Source: Streptomyces iranensis (GTDB taxonomy: Bacteria; Actinomycetota; Actinomycetes; Streptomycetales; Streptomycetaceae). From it: a stretch of DNA of 64,000 nt. Shown here piece after piece: positions 1 through 8,520 of this stretch (within the stretch, counting starts at the first letter, position 1; every line of letters begins with the position of its first letter). The stretch spans positions 62,001 through 126,000 of the forward strand of contig NZ_JAGGLR010000023.1 in the NCBI RefSeq assembly GCF_017874715.1, read 5' to 3'. Both the position numbers and the translations under genes were made by a program. The notes under the pieces are model-generated. The model saw only the letters and a list, made by a program, of their open reading frames with translations. It searched no databases and was not told where the DNA came from.

Positions 1-741
1 TGCGTCGTCATGGACATTGTCCAGCACGATGAGCAGGCGCCGGTCGGCCGTGCAGTCGCGATACAGGTCCCGTTGGCGCGCTTCATCGCCGGGCACCATG
101 GCCGGTGGCACCCCGAGCCGCTCCAGGAACCGGGCCAGCACGTCGGAAGGCGACAGCGCCGTGCCGGCGGACGCACCGGCCAGGTCGACGAAGAGGACCC
201 CATCGGGGAATCGATCGCGCAGCTCGTAGGCGCACCGGACGGCGGCGGCGGTCTTACCCATACCGCCGGGCCCGGTAAGGGCGACCACCGTGGGAGCACC
301 CGGCGAGCGACCCGCGTCGTCCAGCAGGGCCGTGATCTCGGCGATCACGTCCTCCCGGTCCGTGAACGCCGCAGTCGCCGGTGGCAGCATCTGCGGGCGG
401 GAGGCGTCGTCCGCCACGGCAGGCACGGCGCGGGGGGCCAACCACGATGCCTCCCGCACCCACTCCATTACCTCACGGGCGAACTCGGGTGACCTGCGGG
501 CGACGTCCAGAAGGCGATGCGCGGCCGCAGTCTGCTCGGACTCGCTCATGGGCAAGGTGAGGTGCTGCCGGTCGCCCCCGTCCGGGCCGGCGGCGGGCCT
601 CGCGTCCTCGGCACGCGCTCGCCTCAGCAGTCCGTAGAGCCTTTCGGAGGTCCGTCTGCCCATCTCGCCGCCGGCCCCGGACAGCGCGCCCGAAGCGACC
701 GTACCGACGGTTGAGAGCACCATGCCCGTCAACGGTTCCAT
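1..741 (-). CDS. STAND/NB-ARC-type ATPase, N-terminal part (runs off left edge)
   Basis: The visible 247 codons begin at ATG 741, preceded by GGGGGAG six bases upstream. Residues about 1-45 are a Gly/Ala-rich segment followed by an Arg-rich stretch (GRRTSERLYGLLRRAR). A helical linker follows, then an NTPase core with Walker A GPGGMGKT and Walker B LLIVLDN close to the window edge. That order is typical of AfsR/NB-ARC signal-transduction ATPases, which normally carry C-terminal TPR or other repeats; here they would lie beyond the edge. The N-terminal segment resembles the N terminus of the small protein at 4721-5176, so it may be a shared effector domain fused here directly to the ATPase. Function is inferred; the ATPase assignment is firm. 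Confidence 0.85.
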   Translation of the reverse strand, partial: MEPLTGMVLSTVGTVASGALSGAGGEMGRRTSERLYGLLRRARAEDARPAAGPDGGDRQHLTLPMSESEQTAAAHRLLDVARRSPEFAREVMEWVREASWLAPRAVPAVADDASRPQMLPPATAAFTDREDVIAEITALLDDAGRSPGAPTVVALTGPGGMGKTAAAVRCAYELRDRFPDGVLFVDLAGASAGTALSPSDVLARFLERLGVPPAMVPGDEARQRDLYRDCTADRRLLIVLDNVHDDA

Positions 742-1046
742 CCAGTACTCCCCCAACTCGGCCTTCCCGAAATCGTATCCACAAGATCCGGAAGAGCGGC
801 CCAGAACCGGCCGACCCGCGCGGCCGACTCGTCCACCCAACCGTGGCGGCAACCACTCAGGGAGAGCTGCTACTTGCCGTACCCGCCTGGAAGTGGACCT
901 ACCCCTCCGCTCACCCGCATGAGCCGGAGACGTTCGGCCCCGGATTCCCGAAATGGGTCGTGCTCTCCTGGAAGGCCGCTCATCGCCCGGCATCGCCGAA
1001 CGTTTCCCGGAGCTCCTCCGTCCTAGGAGGGACAGGGAGGGAATCC
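742..1046. other. Divergent intergenic region
   Basis: This gap lies between the leftward ATPase and the rightward sigma-factor gene, so it must hold both promoters. The only clear signals are the two ribosome binding sites at its ends (GGGGGAG before 741, GGGAGG before 1047). An open frame continues upstream of the sigma gene through this gap, but it has no plausible start or domain. Confidence 0.5.
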
Positions 1047-1667
1047 ATGGCCGGACGCCGCCGCACGCTACGCCGTATCGGGCGCCGCGTGGACGCCGCT
1101 GCCCCCCGCGAGCCCGACAGACACACGCCCCCCGCCCTTACGCCCGACAGGACCGACAGGACCGACGTGGACGTCTCACGCGTGCGCGCGATCCTGGCCT
1201 TGGGTGGCGTGCCGTGGGGCGACCTCGATGACGGGGTGCAGGAGGTACGGCTGAAGCTGCTGGAACAACGCGCCGATCCGGCCCGCGCGACGGTTCGCGA
1301 CACCTCCGCGTGGAGCAGCGTCGTCGCGGCTCGCGTCGCCGCGGACTGGCACCGGGCCGGTGCGCGCGACGACGGGCTGCGTGCCCGGCTCGCCGCCCGC
1401 TGGGCGCAGCAGCCCGTCGCGGAGCACACCGAAGACGACCGCACAACGGCCCTCGCGGTGGCGGACGGACTCGGCTCCCTGCCCCCTCACCAGCGTCAGA
1501 TACTGACATTGCGCTACTACGCCGATCTTTCGGTACGTGACATCGCGACGCTGCTCAGCGTCCCCGAAGGCACGGTCAAAAGCCGCCTGCACACGGCCGT
1601 GGCCGCACTGCGCACCCGGCTGCGCGAGACGGAGGTGATCCACGGTGACCGAACCGACCGAGACTGA
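1047..1667 (+). CDS. ECF-type RNA polymerase sigma factor
   Basis: The protein has 206 residues and is a sigma-70 family factor with regions 2 and 4 only. Region 2 lies around GDLDDGVQEVRLKLLEQ. Region 4 is clear near the C terminus: LPPHQRQILTLRYYADLSV followed by the helix-turn-helix IATLLSVPEGTVKSRL. The start at ATG 1047 is chosen because GGGAGG sits just upstream and conserved sequence begins soon after; the open frame extends further 5' without conserved sequence. Its last 23 bases overlap the next gene, which encodes a single-span membrane protein, the usual layout for an ECF sigma factor and its membrane partner. The target regulon cannot be read from the sequence. Confidence 0.85.
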   Translation: MAGRRRTLRRIGRRVDAAAPREPDRHTPPALTPDRTDRTDVDVSRVRAILALGGVPWGDLDDGVQEVRLKLLEQRADPARATVRDTSAWSSVVAARVAADWHRAGARDDGLRARLAARWAQQPVAEHTEDDRTTALAVADGLGSLPPHQRQILTLRYYADLSVRDIATLLSVPEGTVKSRLHTAVAALRTRLRETEVIHGDRTDRD

Positions 1668-2265
1668 GGAGACCCGGCTGCGACGGGCGTTCGCGCTGAT
1701 CGGGGAAGAGGCCGGGCGCGCGAGCCCGGCGACGGCGCCTGCGGACCGCGCGGCGTCAGTCGGCACCCGCACGGCGGCGACCCGCCCCCGGCGCAAACAG
1801 CGACGTGTCCGCGCGGCACTCGCCATAGCGGCAGCCGCCTGCGTCGCCGCCATCGTCGTGACAGTGACGGTCACCGCCGGCGACGGCTCCGGAGCCGATC
1901 TCGACACCACGGGCCGAGGACAGACCTTCCCAGAAGCGCTCGCCTGCGCGACCGCCGTAGTAGAGGGCGACCTGACCGCGGTACGCCCGGCCAGCCAAGG
2001 CCGGGTACACGTGACCGTATCCGTGGACCGGTGGTTCAAGCCCAGCACAGGCCCTGCCACGACACGCTTCGACCTCGCCGACCCCGCCGTCGCGGACCCC
2101 GCCGAGGCATACGCCACCGGGGACCACCTCCTGCTGCTCGTCCCCCGGCGCAATGGCCAGATTCCCGACACCTACCAGGGCCAGGAGCTACGACCGATGC
2201 GTGACCGGATCACCCGCACCCTCCTGGAAGCAGCTCACACCACCTGCCCTCCTGAGTTCCAGTGA
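1645..2265 (+). CDS. Single-pass membrane protein, probable partner/anti-sigma of the upstream ECF factor
   Basis: The 206-residue protein has a charged cytoplasmic N terminus (about 1-54), one hydrophobic segment (about 56-78, rich in Ala/Val) and an extracytoplasmic domain of about 125 residues. It starts with GTG inside the end of the sigma gene, so the two are translationally coupled. There is no zinc-binding HxxxCxxC anti-sigma motif in the N-terminal part, so it is not a classical ZAS protein. The role as sensor or anti-sigma partner rests on topology and position only. The external part (VVEGDLTAV, VDRWFKP) resembles small beta-rich secreted domains but is not assignable to a family by eye. 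Confidence 0.7.
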   Translation: MTEPTETEETRLRRAFALIGEEAGRASPATAPADRAASVGTRTAATRPRRKQRRVRAALAIAAAACVAAIVVTVTVTAGDGSGADLDTTGRGQTFPEALACATAVVEGDLTAVRPASQGRVHVTVSVDRWFKPSTGPATTRFDLADPAVADPAEAYATGDHLLLLVPRRNGQIPDTYQGQELRPMRDRITRTLLEAAHTTCPPEFQ

Positions 2266-2690
2266 GGGACACGTACAGCCCAGTGACCGACGTGAGTTCG
2301 CCGACTTCTGGCGGGGCTGATGGAACCGTATATAGATGACAGCCCGCCGCCCCCTGGTGGGCGGACCCGGGCACGCACAGCCAGGCGTCCGGCGACCGGA
2401 CTGGAGGCCCCGCAGGTCTGCGTCGGGGTACTGGGCAACCTGAGCGGACGGCCCACCCCAGGCCGGTGGTGAAGGTATGCGGGGCGAGCCGCAGATCGTC
2501 GTCCTGCACGCGCGCAATCCAGACGCCGAGGTGGCGGCCCTGCCGGTTGTTCATCGGCTCGGCGAAGGCCCGAACGGGCTCGGCGGTCCGGCCGAGTTCG
2601 GGGCATCCGGTGTCGGTTTCCCGCTCGACGGGCGCGCCGTTGGGGTCGCTGGAGCGCCAGAAGCCCTCGGTGAGGTAGTCCCCGACGGCT
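2266..2690 (-). other. Gene-poor stretch with a possible decayed coding remnant
   Basis: No intact gene with start and ribosome binding site is visible. On the minus strand, roughly 2690 down to 2440, one frame reads like real protein (DYLTEGFWRSSDPNGAPVE and, further on, RQGRHLGVWIARVQDDDLR) but it lacks a start and then drifts into low-complexity Arg/Pro sequence. It directly follows the end of the VOC gene, so it may be the stump of a third gene of that former operon. The family is not recognised. Confidence 0.3.
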
Positions 2691-3362
2691 CTACAGGTCG
2701 GCCGGGTCCCTGCGCAGCGTGACCTCGCGCCCGGACGCCGTGCGCACCGTGACCGCGCGCACGCCCGGCCGGCCGGGCACGACCACCAGCGGCAGCCGCT
2801 CGAAGGTCTCGGCGCCGATGTGCTCCCGCAGTTCCCCGGCGTCGGCGCCGATCTCCAGCCGGGTCACGGCCACCCCGCGATCACCGCGCTCCGCCGCCCC
2901 ACGGTCCGGGTTGGTGGCCGGGTCTTCCCGGTAGAACCAGTTCGGCAGGCCCCGGCGCCAGCACGTGCCGAGCGCGCGGCCGGGGCCGGGCGCGGTGGTG
3001 ATGATGCGCTGGGTGCCGTCGGGCTGGACGCGCCCCGGAAGCCGCGCCACTTCGCCGCCGAGCCGCTGCGCGACCGCGGCCAGCTCCTCGAGGGTGTCGG
3101 CGCGCAGGCTCCAGAACATCCACCGGTCGCCGTCCGCGACCGCCCGGTCGAACCAGGCGGCCCCCGCATCCCGCACGGCTGCGGGGGCCGTAACCGCCTC
3201 GACTTCCAGGTAGACGTCCCCGCCGAGCGGGAAGATCGTGTTCGCGATGGCGGCGGCGAGGACGCCACCGTCGTAGTGGGCGAGTCCTGTCTCCTCCTGC
3301 ACCCGGCGGACGCCGTCGCCCAACTCGCGGACGCCCAGGCAGAGGTGATCAAGATGAAACAT
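2691..3362 (-). CDS. VOC/glyoxalase-like domain protein
   Basis: The protein has 223 residues starting at ATG 3362 with GGATCG upstream (MFHLDHLCLGVRELGDGVRR). It begins with the beta-strand and His typical of vicinal-oxygen-chelate proteins (Glyoxalase_3-like: FHLDHL). A central GGDVYLEVEAVT strand and further conserved pieces (WMFWSLRADTLEEL, GLPNWFYRED) follow. The family is metal-dependent or ligand-binding; the substrate cannot be deduced. It lies 17 bp downstream of a P450 remnant on the same strand, so it may once have acted in the same pathway. Confidence 0.7.
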   Translation of the reverse strand: MFHLDHLCLGVRELGDGVRRVQEETGLAHYDGGVLAAAIANTIFPLGGDVYLEVEAVTAPAAVRDAGAAWFDRAVADGDRWMFWSLRADTLEELAAVAQRLGGEVARLPGRVQPDGTQRIITTAPGPGRALGTCWRRGLPNWFYREDPATNPDRGAAERGDRGVAVTRLEIGADAGELREHIGAETFERLPLVVVPGRPGVRAVTVRTASGREVTLRRDPADL

Positions 3363-3379
3363 GTCGATCCTTTCCGGGT

Positions 3380-3568
3380 TCACCACGTCACGGGGAGTTC
3401 GTGCACCCCGTAGACGACCATGTCCTGCTTGAACTTGATCTCGTCCAGCGGCACCGCGAGCCGCAGCGTCGGGATCCGCAGCCTGCGATCGAGTTCGGGC
3501 GGCGGGTCGAACGGGCAACGGCCCCGCGCCGTCGGGTACCGGGGCACGTCGGACACGACCTTCGACAT
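3380..3568 (-). pseudogene. Cytochrome P450 remnant: N terminus joined in frame to C terminus
   Basis: The 62-codon frame starts at ATG 3568 with GGGGG upstream. It reads as the first about 26 residues of an actinobacterial P450 (YPTARGRCPFDPPPEL) followed at once by the last about 35 residues (RIPTLRLAVPLDEIKFK, then YGVHELPVTW). Everything between them is missing: the I helix, ExxR, and the haem-binding Cys loop, about 340 residues of a normal 400-residue CYP105-like enzyme. The frame is preserved through the join. It cannot bind haem and is almost certainly non-functional as a P450. Confidence 0.85.
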
Positions 3569-3594
3569 CGTGGTCCCCCTACAGAAAGTTACCA

Positions 3595-3620
3595 AACGAT
3601 CGTTCACAGACTTACTGAAC
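3595..3620. promoter_or_regulatory. Candidate TetR operator upstream of the P450 remnant
   Basis: The perfect palindrome AACGATCGTT (3595-3604) overlaps a second inverted repeat, GTTCA-N9-TGAAC (3602-3620). Both lie between the TetR gene (3718-4344) and the P450/VOC unit. TetR proteins commonly bind such palindromes in front of neighbouring genes; the pairing is inferred from position. Confidence 0.45.
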
Positions 3621-3717
3621 AGATGTTAGGAATCTTGAGGGCGCACGTCCACCCTCATGGTCAAGATCGCCACCGCAGAGGAGAACAGCTGGGATGAAGT
3701 GGGGGAAAACGCGGCGT

Positions 3718-4344
3718 TCAGGCAAAAACGAGCGACACGAACTCGTCGACGAACGACATCACGGAGTCCGCGTCGGTGTGCTTGGCGGAGTTCTGGAAGA
3801 GGGCGACGCGACCGTGCGCGCCGACGAACGCGATCACCGCAGCTCGCTCTGCGGGCACCCGGAGCGCGACCCCCGCCGCGGCGCAGCGCGCGAAGCCGGC
3901 GACGAGCAGGTCGATCACGTCGACCAGTGGCCCGGCCTGACGGACGCCGGGCGCGGTCCGGGGAGGCCCGTTGGCCGTCATCAGCCGGTAGTGCCCTGGG
4001 TTGTCCATCGCGAACCGGCAGGAGGCGTGGAGCATCGCCCGCACCCGGCCCACCACGTCGCCGGAGTCCACGCGACCCTCGGCCGCCTCCATCGCGGTGT
4101 GCAGCCGGGCGAACTCATGGTCGGTGAGGCCCGCTACGAGCGCGGCACGATCGGTGAAATGCTGGTAAATGCTGGCCGGCGCGATACCGGCGGTGCGGGC
4201 GACGCCGCGGATGGTCAGTCCGTCCTCCCCGTCGAGCTCGGACAGCAACCGGCTGGCCGCGGCGAGGATCTCCCCGCGCAGCCGCTCGCCCTCCCCCCAG
4301 CGGTTGCGCGTGCGCGGAGCGCTGACCTGGGCCTCTTTCGACAC
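3718..4344 (-). CDS. TetR/AcrR family transcriptional regulator
   Basis: The protein has 208 residues. An N-terminal helix-turn-helix is clear: GEILAAASRLLSELDGEDGLTIRG leading into VARTAGIAPASIYQHFTDRAALV. The C-terminal ligand-binding half (FARLHTAMEAAEGR, DNPGHYRLMTANG, AAVIAFVGAHGRVALF) resembles TetR_C_13-type domains. It is on the same strand as the P450/VOC remnants downstream and is the likely regulator of that former operon through the palindromes at 3595-3620. The ligand is unknown. Confidence 0.85.
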   Translation of the reverse strand: MSKEAQVSAPRTRNRWGEGERLRGEILAAASRLLSELDGEDGLTIRGVARTAGIAPASIYQHFTDRAALVAGLTDHEFARLHTAMEAAEGRVDSGDVVGRVRAMLHASCRFAMDNPGHYRLMTANGPPRTAPGVRQAGPLVDVIDLLVAGFARCAAAGVALRVPAERAAVIAFVGAHGRVALFQNSAKHTDADSVMSFVDEFVSLVFA

Positions 4345-4720
4345 GTACCTATTCTTACCACCCAGCCGCCCGGCCGCGGCCCGGCCCGGCTGCTGCCCTT
4401 GGAGTGTGCGGGCCCGGCAGGTCGTGGGCAGTGGACCAGGACGGCCTTCAGACGAAGCTGTCCGACCTCGGTGTGGTGCAACCCTGGTTCCAGCGGTCGT
4501 CGAGGGAGGGCTTGTACTCGTCGAGGCCGGAGGGGTGGCCCTGCCACTGACCGTGGCAGAGGTCCTCCGGCCTGGCGGCGTCGGCGTGTGCGCTTCACGG
4601 AAGTCGAGCCAGAACCACGACTCGTGAACAAAGCCCCCGCATCAACGGCCGGAGTGTGTCCTCCTTGTCAGCGCGACGAGCCAGTACCGTGAATACATGG
4701 CTAGTTGAGAGGGGGACTCG
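4345..4720. other. Intergenic region before the amyloid-motif/STAND pair
   Basis: This 376-bp gap separates the leftward TetR gene from the rightward pair. No frame in it has a convincing start, ribosome binding site or domain. It should hold the promoters of both flanking units; no sequence was clear enough to place them. The ribosome binding site GAGGGGGA lies just before the ATG at 4721. Confidence 0.4.
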
Positions 4721-5176
4721 ATGGTGCCGGAAGCGATCACGGCCCTGGCGGGTACGGGGGCCGGGGCACTCGTGTCAGCCATGGCCTCGGATGCGTGGCA
4801 GACGGGCCGCAATGGGATCATCCGCCTGTTCCGGCGAGAGGGAGACGCACAGCGGGCGTCTCTGGAAGGGCGGTTGGACCACCACGCGACGCTGATCGAG
4901 CGGGCGGGCGATCCGGATCAGGCCAGGCAACTGATCGTAGGCCAGTGGCAGTTGGAGCTGGTCCAGCTGCTGACCGAACATCCTGACGCCGAATCGGAGC
5001 TCCGTCGCCTCGTTGAGGAGATACAGAGCGAGCTCCCCAAGGGCGGGAGGAACTGGGTGATGACCAACATCGCCCGTGATCACGGAACGGTGTACGGGGC
5101 GATGGGCGGAAACGTCATTCACTACCACCAGGGAATGCCATCGGACCCTCCCACCGGTGAGGACCGACGGCAGTGA
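4721..5176 (+). CDS. Small helical protein with C-terminal putative amyloid signalling motif (effector candidate)
   Basis: The protein has 151 residues from ATG 4721, after a strong ribosome binding site. Residues 1-40 are a Gly/Ala-rich segment (AITALAGTGAGALVSAM) followed by an Arg-rich helix (IIRLFRR). Residues 45-108 are charged helices (LDHHATLIERAGDPDQARQ, ESELRRLVEEIQSEL). At 121-137 there is a Gly/aromatic motif, GTVYGAMGGNVIHYHQG, in an otherwise disordered tail. The next gene starts inside this stop codon (GTGA overlap) and carries a similar motif (GYAYGTIGADIHVFGDG) near its N terminus. In known bacterial NLR/amyloid pairs, such matched motifs let the ATPase template assembly of an effector. 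The N-terminal region also resembles that of the ATPase at 1-741. Toxic or membrane activity is inferred, not visible. Confidence 0.7.
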   Translation: MVPEAITALAGTGAGALVSAMASDAWQTGRNGIIRLFRREGDAQRASLEGRLDHHATLIERAGDPDQARQLIVGQWQLELVQLLTEHPDAESELRRLVEEIQSELPKGGRNWVMTNIARDHGTVYGAMGGNVIHYHQGMPSDPPTGEDRRQ

Positions 5177-8100
5177 GACCGGGTGCGGATGACGCGGGGT
5201 GGGACGCTCTGCAGGAGATCAGGGTCGAGTCCGGATACGCCTACGGCACAATCGGCGCCGACATCCATGTCTTCGGTGACGGTACGCCTGTGTACCGCCT
5301 CTTCGAGCATCAGCCGGTCACCGCTCTGGACAGCGAGTGGCTGCGGGCCCAGCCCTCCCGGATGCTCGACTCACGCTCCGCGGTGGTCGACTTCACGGGA
5401 CGCGACGAAGAGTTACGGGCGCTGACCACGTGGCGTGACACCGGGCAGCGCCTCGCCGTCCGCTGGCTGCACGGCGAGGGCGGACAGGGCAAGACCCGGC
5501 TCGCCCTCCAACTGGCCTCCGATGCCGACGCCAGGGGCTGGAAGGTCGTGGACGCGGTCCACGGCACCGACACCCACCCCCCTGCGGAGCTCAAGCAGGA
5601 CCTGCGTCTGGACGGACATGCGGGGGTGCTCGTTCTCGTCGACTACGCGGACCGCTGGCCCGTCTCCCATCTGAGCTGGCTGTTCCACAACCGGCTGCTG
5701 CAGAAGGACGTTCCTGCCCGTGTCCTGCTCCTGGCCCGGTCGGTCGACCAGTGGCCGGCGGTCCGCGGGAGGCTGAACCGGCTGAGGGTGAACGCCGACC
5801 CCTCCGACCAGTACCTGGCCCCGATTCCCGAGGCCGGAGAACAGCGAGAGCGTCTGTTCGGCGTCGCACGTGACAGCTTCGCCCGGCACTACCGGCAGAT
5901 CACACGACCGGAAAGGATCAGTCCCCCGGACGCACTGAACGATGCGGAATTCGGGCTGACCCTGGCGGTGCTGATGGCCGCCCTCGTGGCCGTGGACACG
6001 GCGGCCCACGGCCGGCGAGCCCCGGCCGGAATGACTGGGCTCACCGCCTACCTGCTCGACCGCGAGCACGAGAACTGGGAGCAGCTCTACGAGACTTCCG
6101 GGGCGGGGTCCGGCTACCGCACTCCTCCGGCGGTGATGGCACGCATGGTGTTTCTGGCCAGCCTCATCGGCCTCAGCCATCGAAGCTATGCGGAGCAACT
6201 GATCGGGGTGGTGATCGACGAGATCCCGCCCGAGGTACTACTCGCCGACCACTCCGTCTGCTACCCGCCCACGGAGCTGTTCCCGGAGGGGGTGCTCCAG
6301 CCTCTGCTTCCGGACCGCCTCGCCGAGGACTTCCTGGCACTCACCCTCCCAGGCAGCCCCGTCACCGCCTACCCCACCGACCGCTTGGCCGGCGCCATCT
6401 GCACCACCTTCCTGCAGCCCCTCTCCGACGCCTTTCCGCGGAACTGGATCACGCGTGCGGTCACCTTCCTCGCCGCCGCGGCCACCCGATGGCCGCATGT
6501 CGGCACCGGGTACCTCTATCCGATGCTCGGAGCGCACCCTGAAGTCGCCACTCATGCGGGCAGCACCGCTCTTCTGCAACTGGCCTCCATGGAAGACGTG
6601 GACCTGGACATGCTGACCATGGTCGACGACACGATCGAGGATCTCAGCGGAGAGCTGGCGCGGTTCGACCTGGCCACCGGAGCCGTGGCCACGTGTGAGC
6701 GGGTCACCCCACGGCGGCTGGAGGCCACGACCGTCCCGGACGAGCGGATGCGGCTGCTGAACAGGCTGGGGCTGCGGATGCTGCACGCCGGGCGCCCGTT
6801 CGACGCGATCCAGCCCCTGGGAGACGCGGTGGACCTCGGGAGGCAGAGCATGGCGGAGGCCGACCCTTCCGTGCTTCCCCTCCAGGCCAAAGCCCTGATC
6901 CGACTGAGCCGAGCGCTGATGGACACCGGGAGCCTGCGCTTCAAGGCATATGCCCTGTCCGCCGAGGCCGCCCAGGTCGCTCGGGCACTTGTCGACGACG
7001 GCTCGGACAGCGAACTGCTCCTCCTCGCGGAATGCCTCTCGACCGCCAGCGACAATGCCCATGCCCTGGGACAGGGTGAGACGGCACTGGAATTCATCGA
7101 TGAGGCCGTCTCCATCTATCTGTTTCTCCGGGAGACTTCGCATGACTCCGTGCTGCCGCAGCTCGCTTCGGCACTGAACGCGCTGGGAAGGCGGCTGCGT
7201 TCACTTGGCCGGATCCAGGAGTCAGCGCGTCCGACCTTCGATGCGATGGAGATGCGCAGGGAGCTCATCAAAGCCGACTTTCCAACCCACTTCGCCGACA
7301 ACGTGCGCTCAATCATTGATTTCGGCATCTGTACAGCTGAGATGGGCCTGTCGGATCAAGCTCTCAATTCATTCATCACGGCAACTGGTTTCCTGCGTAA
7401 GTTGGTTGAGGTCCAACCGGGTCTTCTTCCCGATCTGGCCGACGCACTGGAATGGACCGGACGGCAACTCGCCTTGACGGGGCGGACGGACGAAGCGCTC
7501 GTCGTCACCGAGGAGGCGGTCGCGATCCGCCGGAAGGAATGGGACGCCGACTCGACCAACGCGGAAGCGCTGGCGAACTCGCTGCATTTGCTCGCGCTCC
7601 GGCTTGACGAGTGCGGGCGCACGGACGAAGCCGCCGATGCCGCAGGGCAGGCCTTCTCGTTCCGCTGGGCCTTGGCGAACGCCGTACCGGAGCTGGACTC
7701 CTTCGGCGCCATCGCCCTCGACCTGGGCCTGAGAGGACACCTCCTGCGACGGCTGGGCCGGCTGGACGAGGCGGAGAGCGACCTTTTGAACGCCCGCACG
7801 GCCATACGGGACTTGGCGGACCAACAGCTGACTCCGCAATTGCCGGAACGCCTTGCCGGCATCCTTGACGAGCTGGCCGGTGTACTTCACGAACTGGGCA
7901 AGTCACACGAAGCACGAGACGTCGCCGCAGAGGCTGCGACGATGCGACGGCGAACCCCACCGCCGCCATCGCCACGCCGTCGACGTGTGTACTCACCTTC
8001 GAGGGAACTCCAACGGCCGGACGGAGCACAGACCGAGGAATTGGCGATCCGTCGCACCCTGGAAACCGCGATCCTCGTGCACCGCCCGTTGGCGGAGAAG

Positions 8101-8520
8101 GAGCCGGACCGGTATCTGCCCCCACTCGCCGTAGCCCTGCACAACCTCGGACGACATCAGCTCCGCAACAGCGGGCGACCGGACGATGCCATCACATCGC
8201 TCCGGGAGTCATGTGCCGTCTTCCGGGAGCTCTCCCGGAACAACGTATTCTTCGTGCCACAACTGGCCCTCACCTTGAACAATCTCGGGTCCGCCCTGTA
8301 CCAACTGGGCCGCGGACAGGATGCCCTCGTCCCGTTCGAGGAAGCCGCCGGCTACTACAAGGCCCTCGCCGCCACCGACGCCTCGTATGGAGAACTCCTG
8401 GTTTCGGCGTTGAACAAGGTGGGCCTGGTGCTGCACGAGCTCGGGAGGCCCGATAAGGCGAGGGAGATCCTTTTGCGGGCAGTGACGCTCCGCAACTCTC
8501 TGCCGCCCCACAGCTCGTAG
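5173..8520 (+). CDS. STAND ATPase with TPR repeats and N-terminal putative amyloid motif
   Basis: The protein has 1115 residues with a GTG start overlapping the previous stop by 4 nt. Residues 21-37 hold the motif GYAYGTIGADIHVFGDG. An NTPase follows: DFTGRDEELRAL at about 73-84, Walker A GEGGQGKT at 101-108, and Walker B GVLVLVDYAD at 151-160. A winged-helix-like region (about 230-480) leads into many degenerate TPR units to the C terminus (for example AKALIRLSRALMDTGS, LNALGRRLRSLGRIQE, ALEWTGRQLALTGRTDEAL, LNNLGSALYQLGRGQDAL). This is the NLR-like sensor layout: signalling motif, ATPase switch, repeat sensor. A short Pro/Arg-rich linker (about 933-948) interrupts the repeats. Ligand and output are unknown. 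Confidence 0.85.
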   Translation: MRPGADDAGWDALQEIRVESGYAYGTIGADIHVFGDGTPVYRLFEHQPVTALDSEWLRAQPSRMLDSRSAVVDFTGRDEELRALTTWRDTGQRLAVRWLHGEGGQGKTRLALQLASDADARGWKVVDAVHGTDTHPPAELKQDLRLDGHAGVLVLVDYADRWPVSHLSWLFHNRLLQKDVPARVLLLARSVDQWPAVRGRLNRLRVNADPSDQYLAPIPEAGEQRERLFGVARDSFARHYRQITRPERISPPDALNDAEFGLTLAVLMAALVAVDTAAHGRRAPAGMTGLTAYLLDREHENWEQLYETSGAGSGYRTPPAVMARMVFLASLIGLSHRSYAEQLIGVVIDEIPPEVLLADHSVCYPPTELFPEGVLQPLLPDRLAEDFLALTLPGSPVTAYPTDRLAGAICTTFLQPLSDAFPRNWITRAVTFLAAAATRWPHVGTGYLYPMLGAHPEVATHAGSTALLQLASMEDVDLDMLTMVDDTIEDLSGELARFDLATGAVATCERVTPRRLEATTVPDERMRLLNRLGLRMLHAGRPFDAIQPLGDAVDLGRQSMAEADPSVLPLQAKALIRLSRALMDTGSLRFKAYALSAEAAQVARALVDDGSDSELLLLAECLSTASDNAHALGQGETALEFIDEAVSIYLFLRETSHDSVLPQLASALNALGRRLRSLGRIQESARPTFDAMEMRRELIKADFPTHFADNVRSIIDFGICTAEMGLSDQALNSFITATGFLRKLVEVQPGLLPDLADALEWTGRQLALTGRTDEALVVTEEAVAIRRKEWDADSTNAEALANSLHLLALRLDECGRTDEAADAAGQAFSFRWALANAVPELDSFGAIALDLGLRGHLLRRLGRLDEAESDLLNARTAIRDLADQQLTPQLPERLAGILDELAGVLHELGKSHEARDVAAEAATMRRRTPPPPSPRRRRVYSPSRELQRPDGAQTEELAIRRTLETAILVHRPLAEKEPDRYLPPLAVALHNLGRHQLRNSGRPDDAITSLRESCAVFRELSRNNVFFVPQLALTLNNLGSALYQLGRGQDALVPFEEAAGYYKALAATDASYGELLVSALNKVGLVLHELGRPDKAREILLRAVTLRNSLPPHSS

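Noticed and set aside
711..1046. Upstream extension of the ECF sigma factor
   Set aside because: The open frame reaches 711 but the added residues are not sigma-like, and a strong ribosome binding site precedes ATG 1047.
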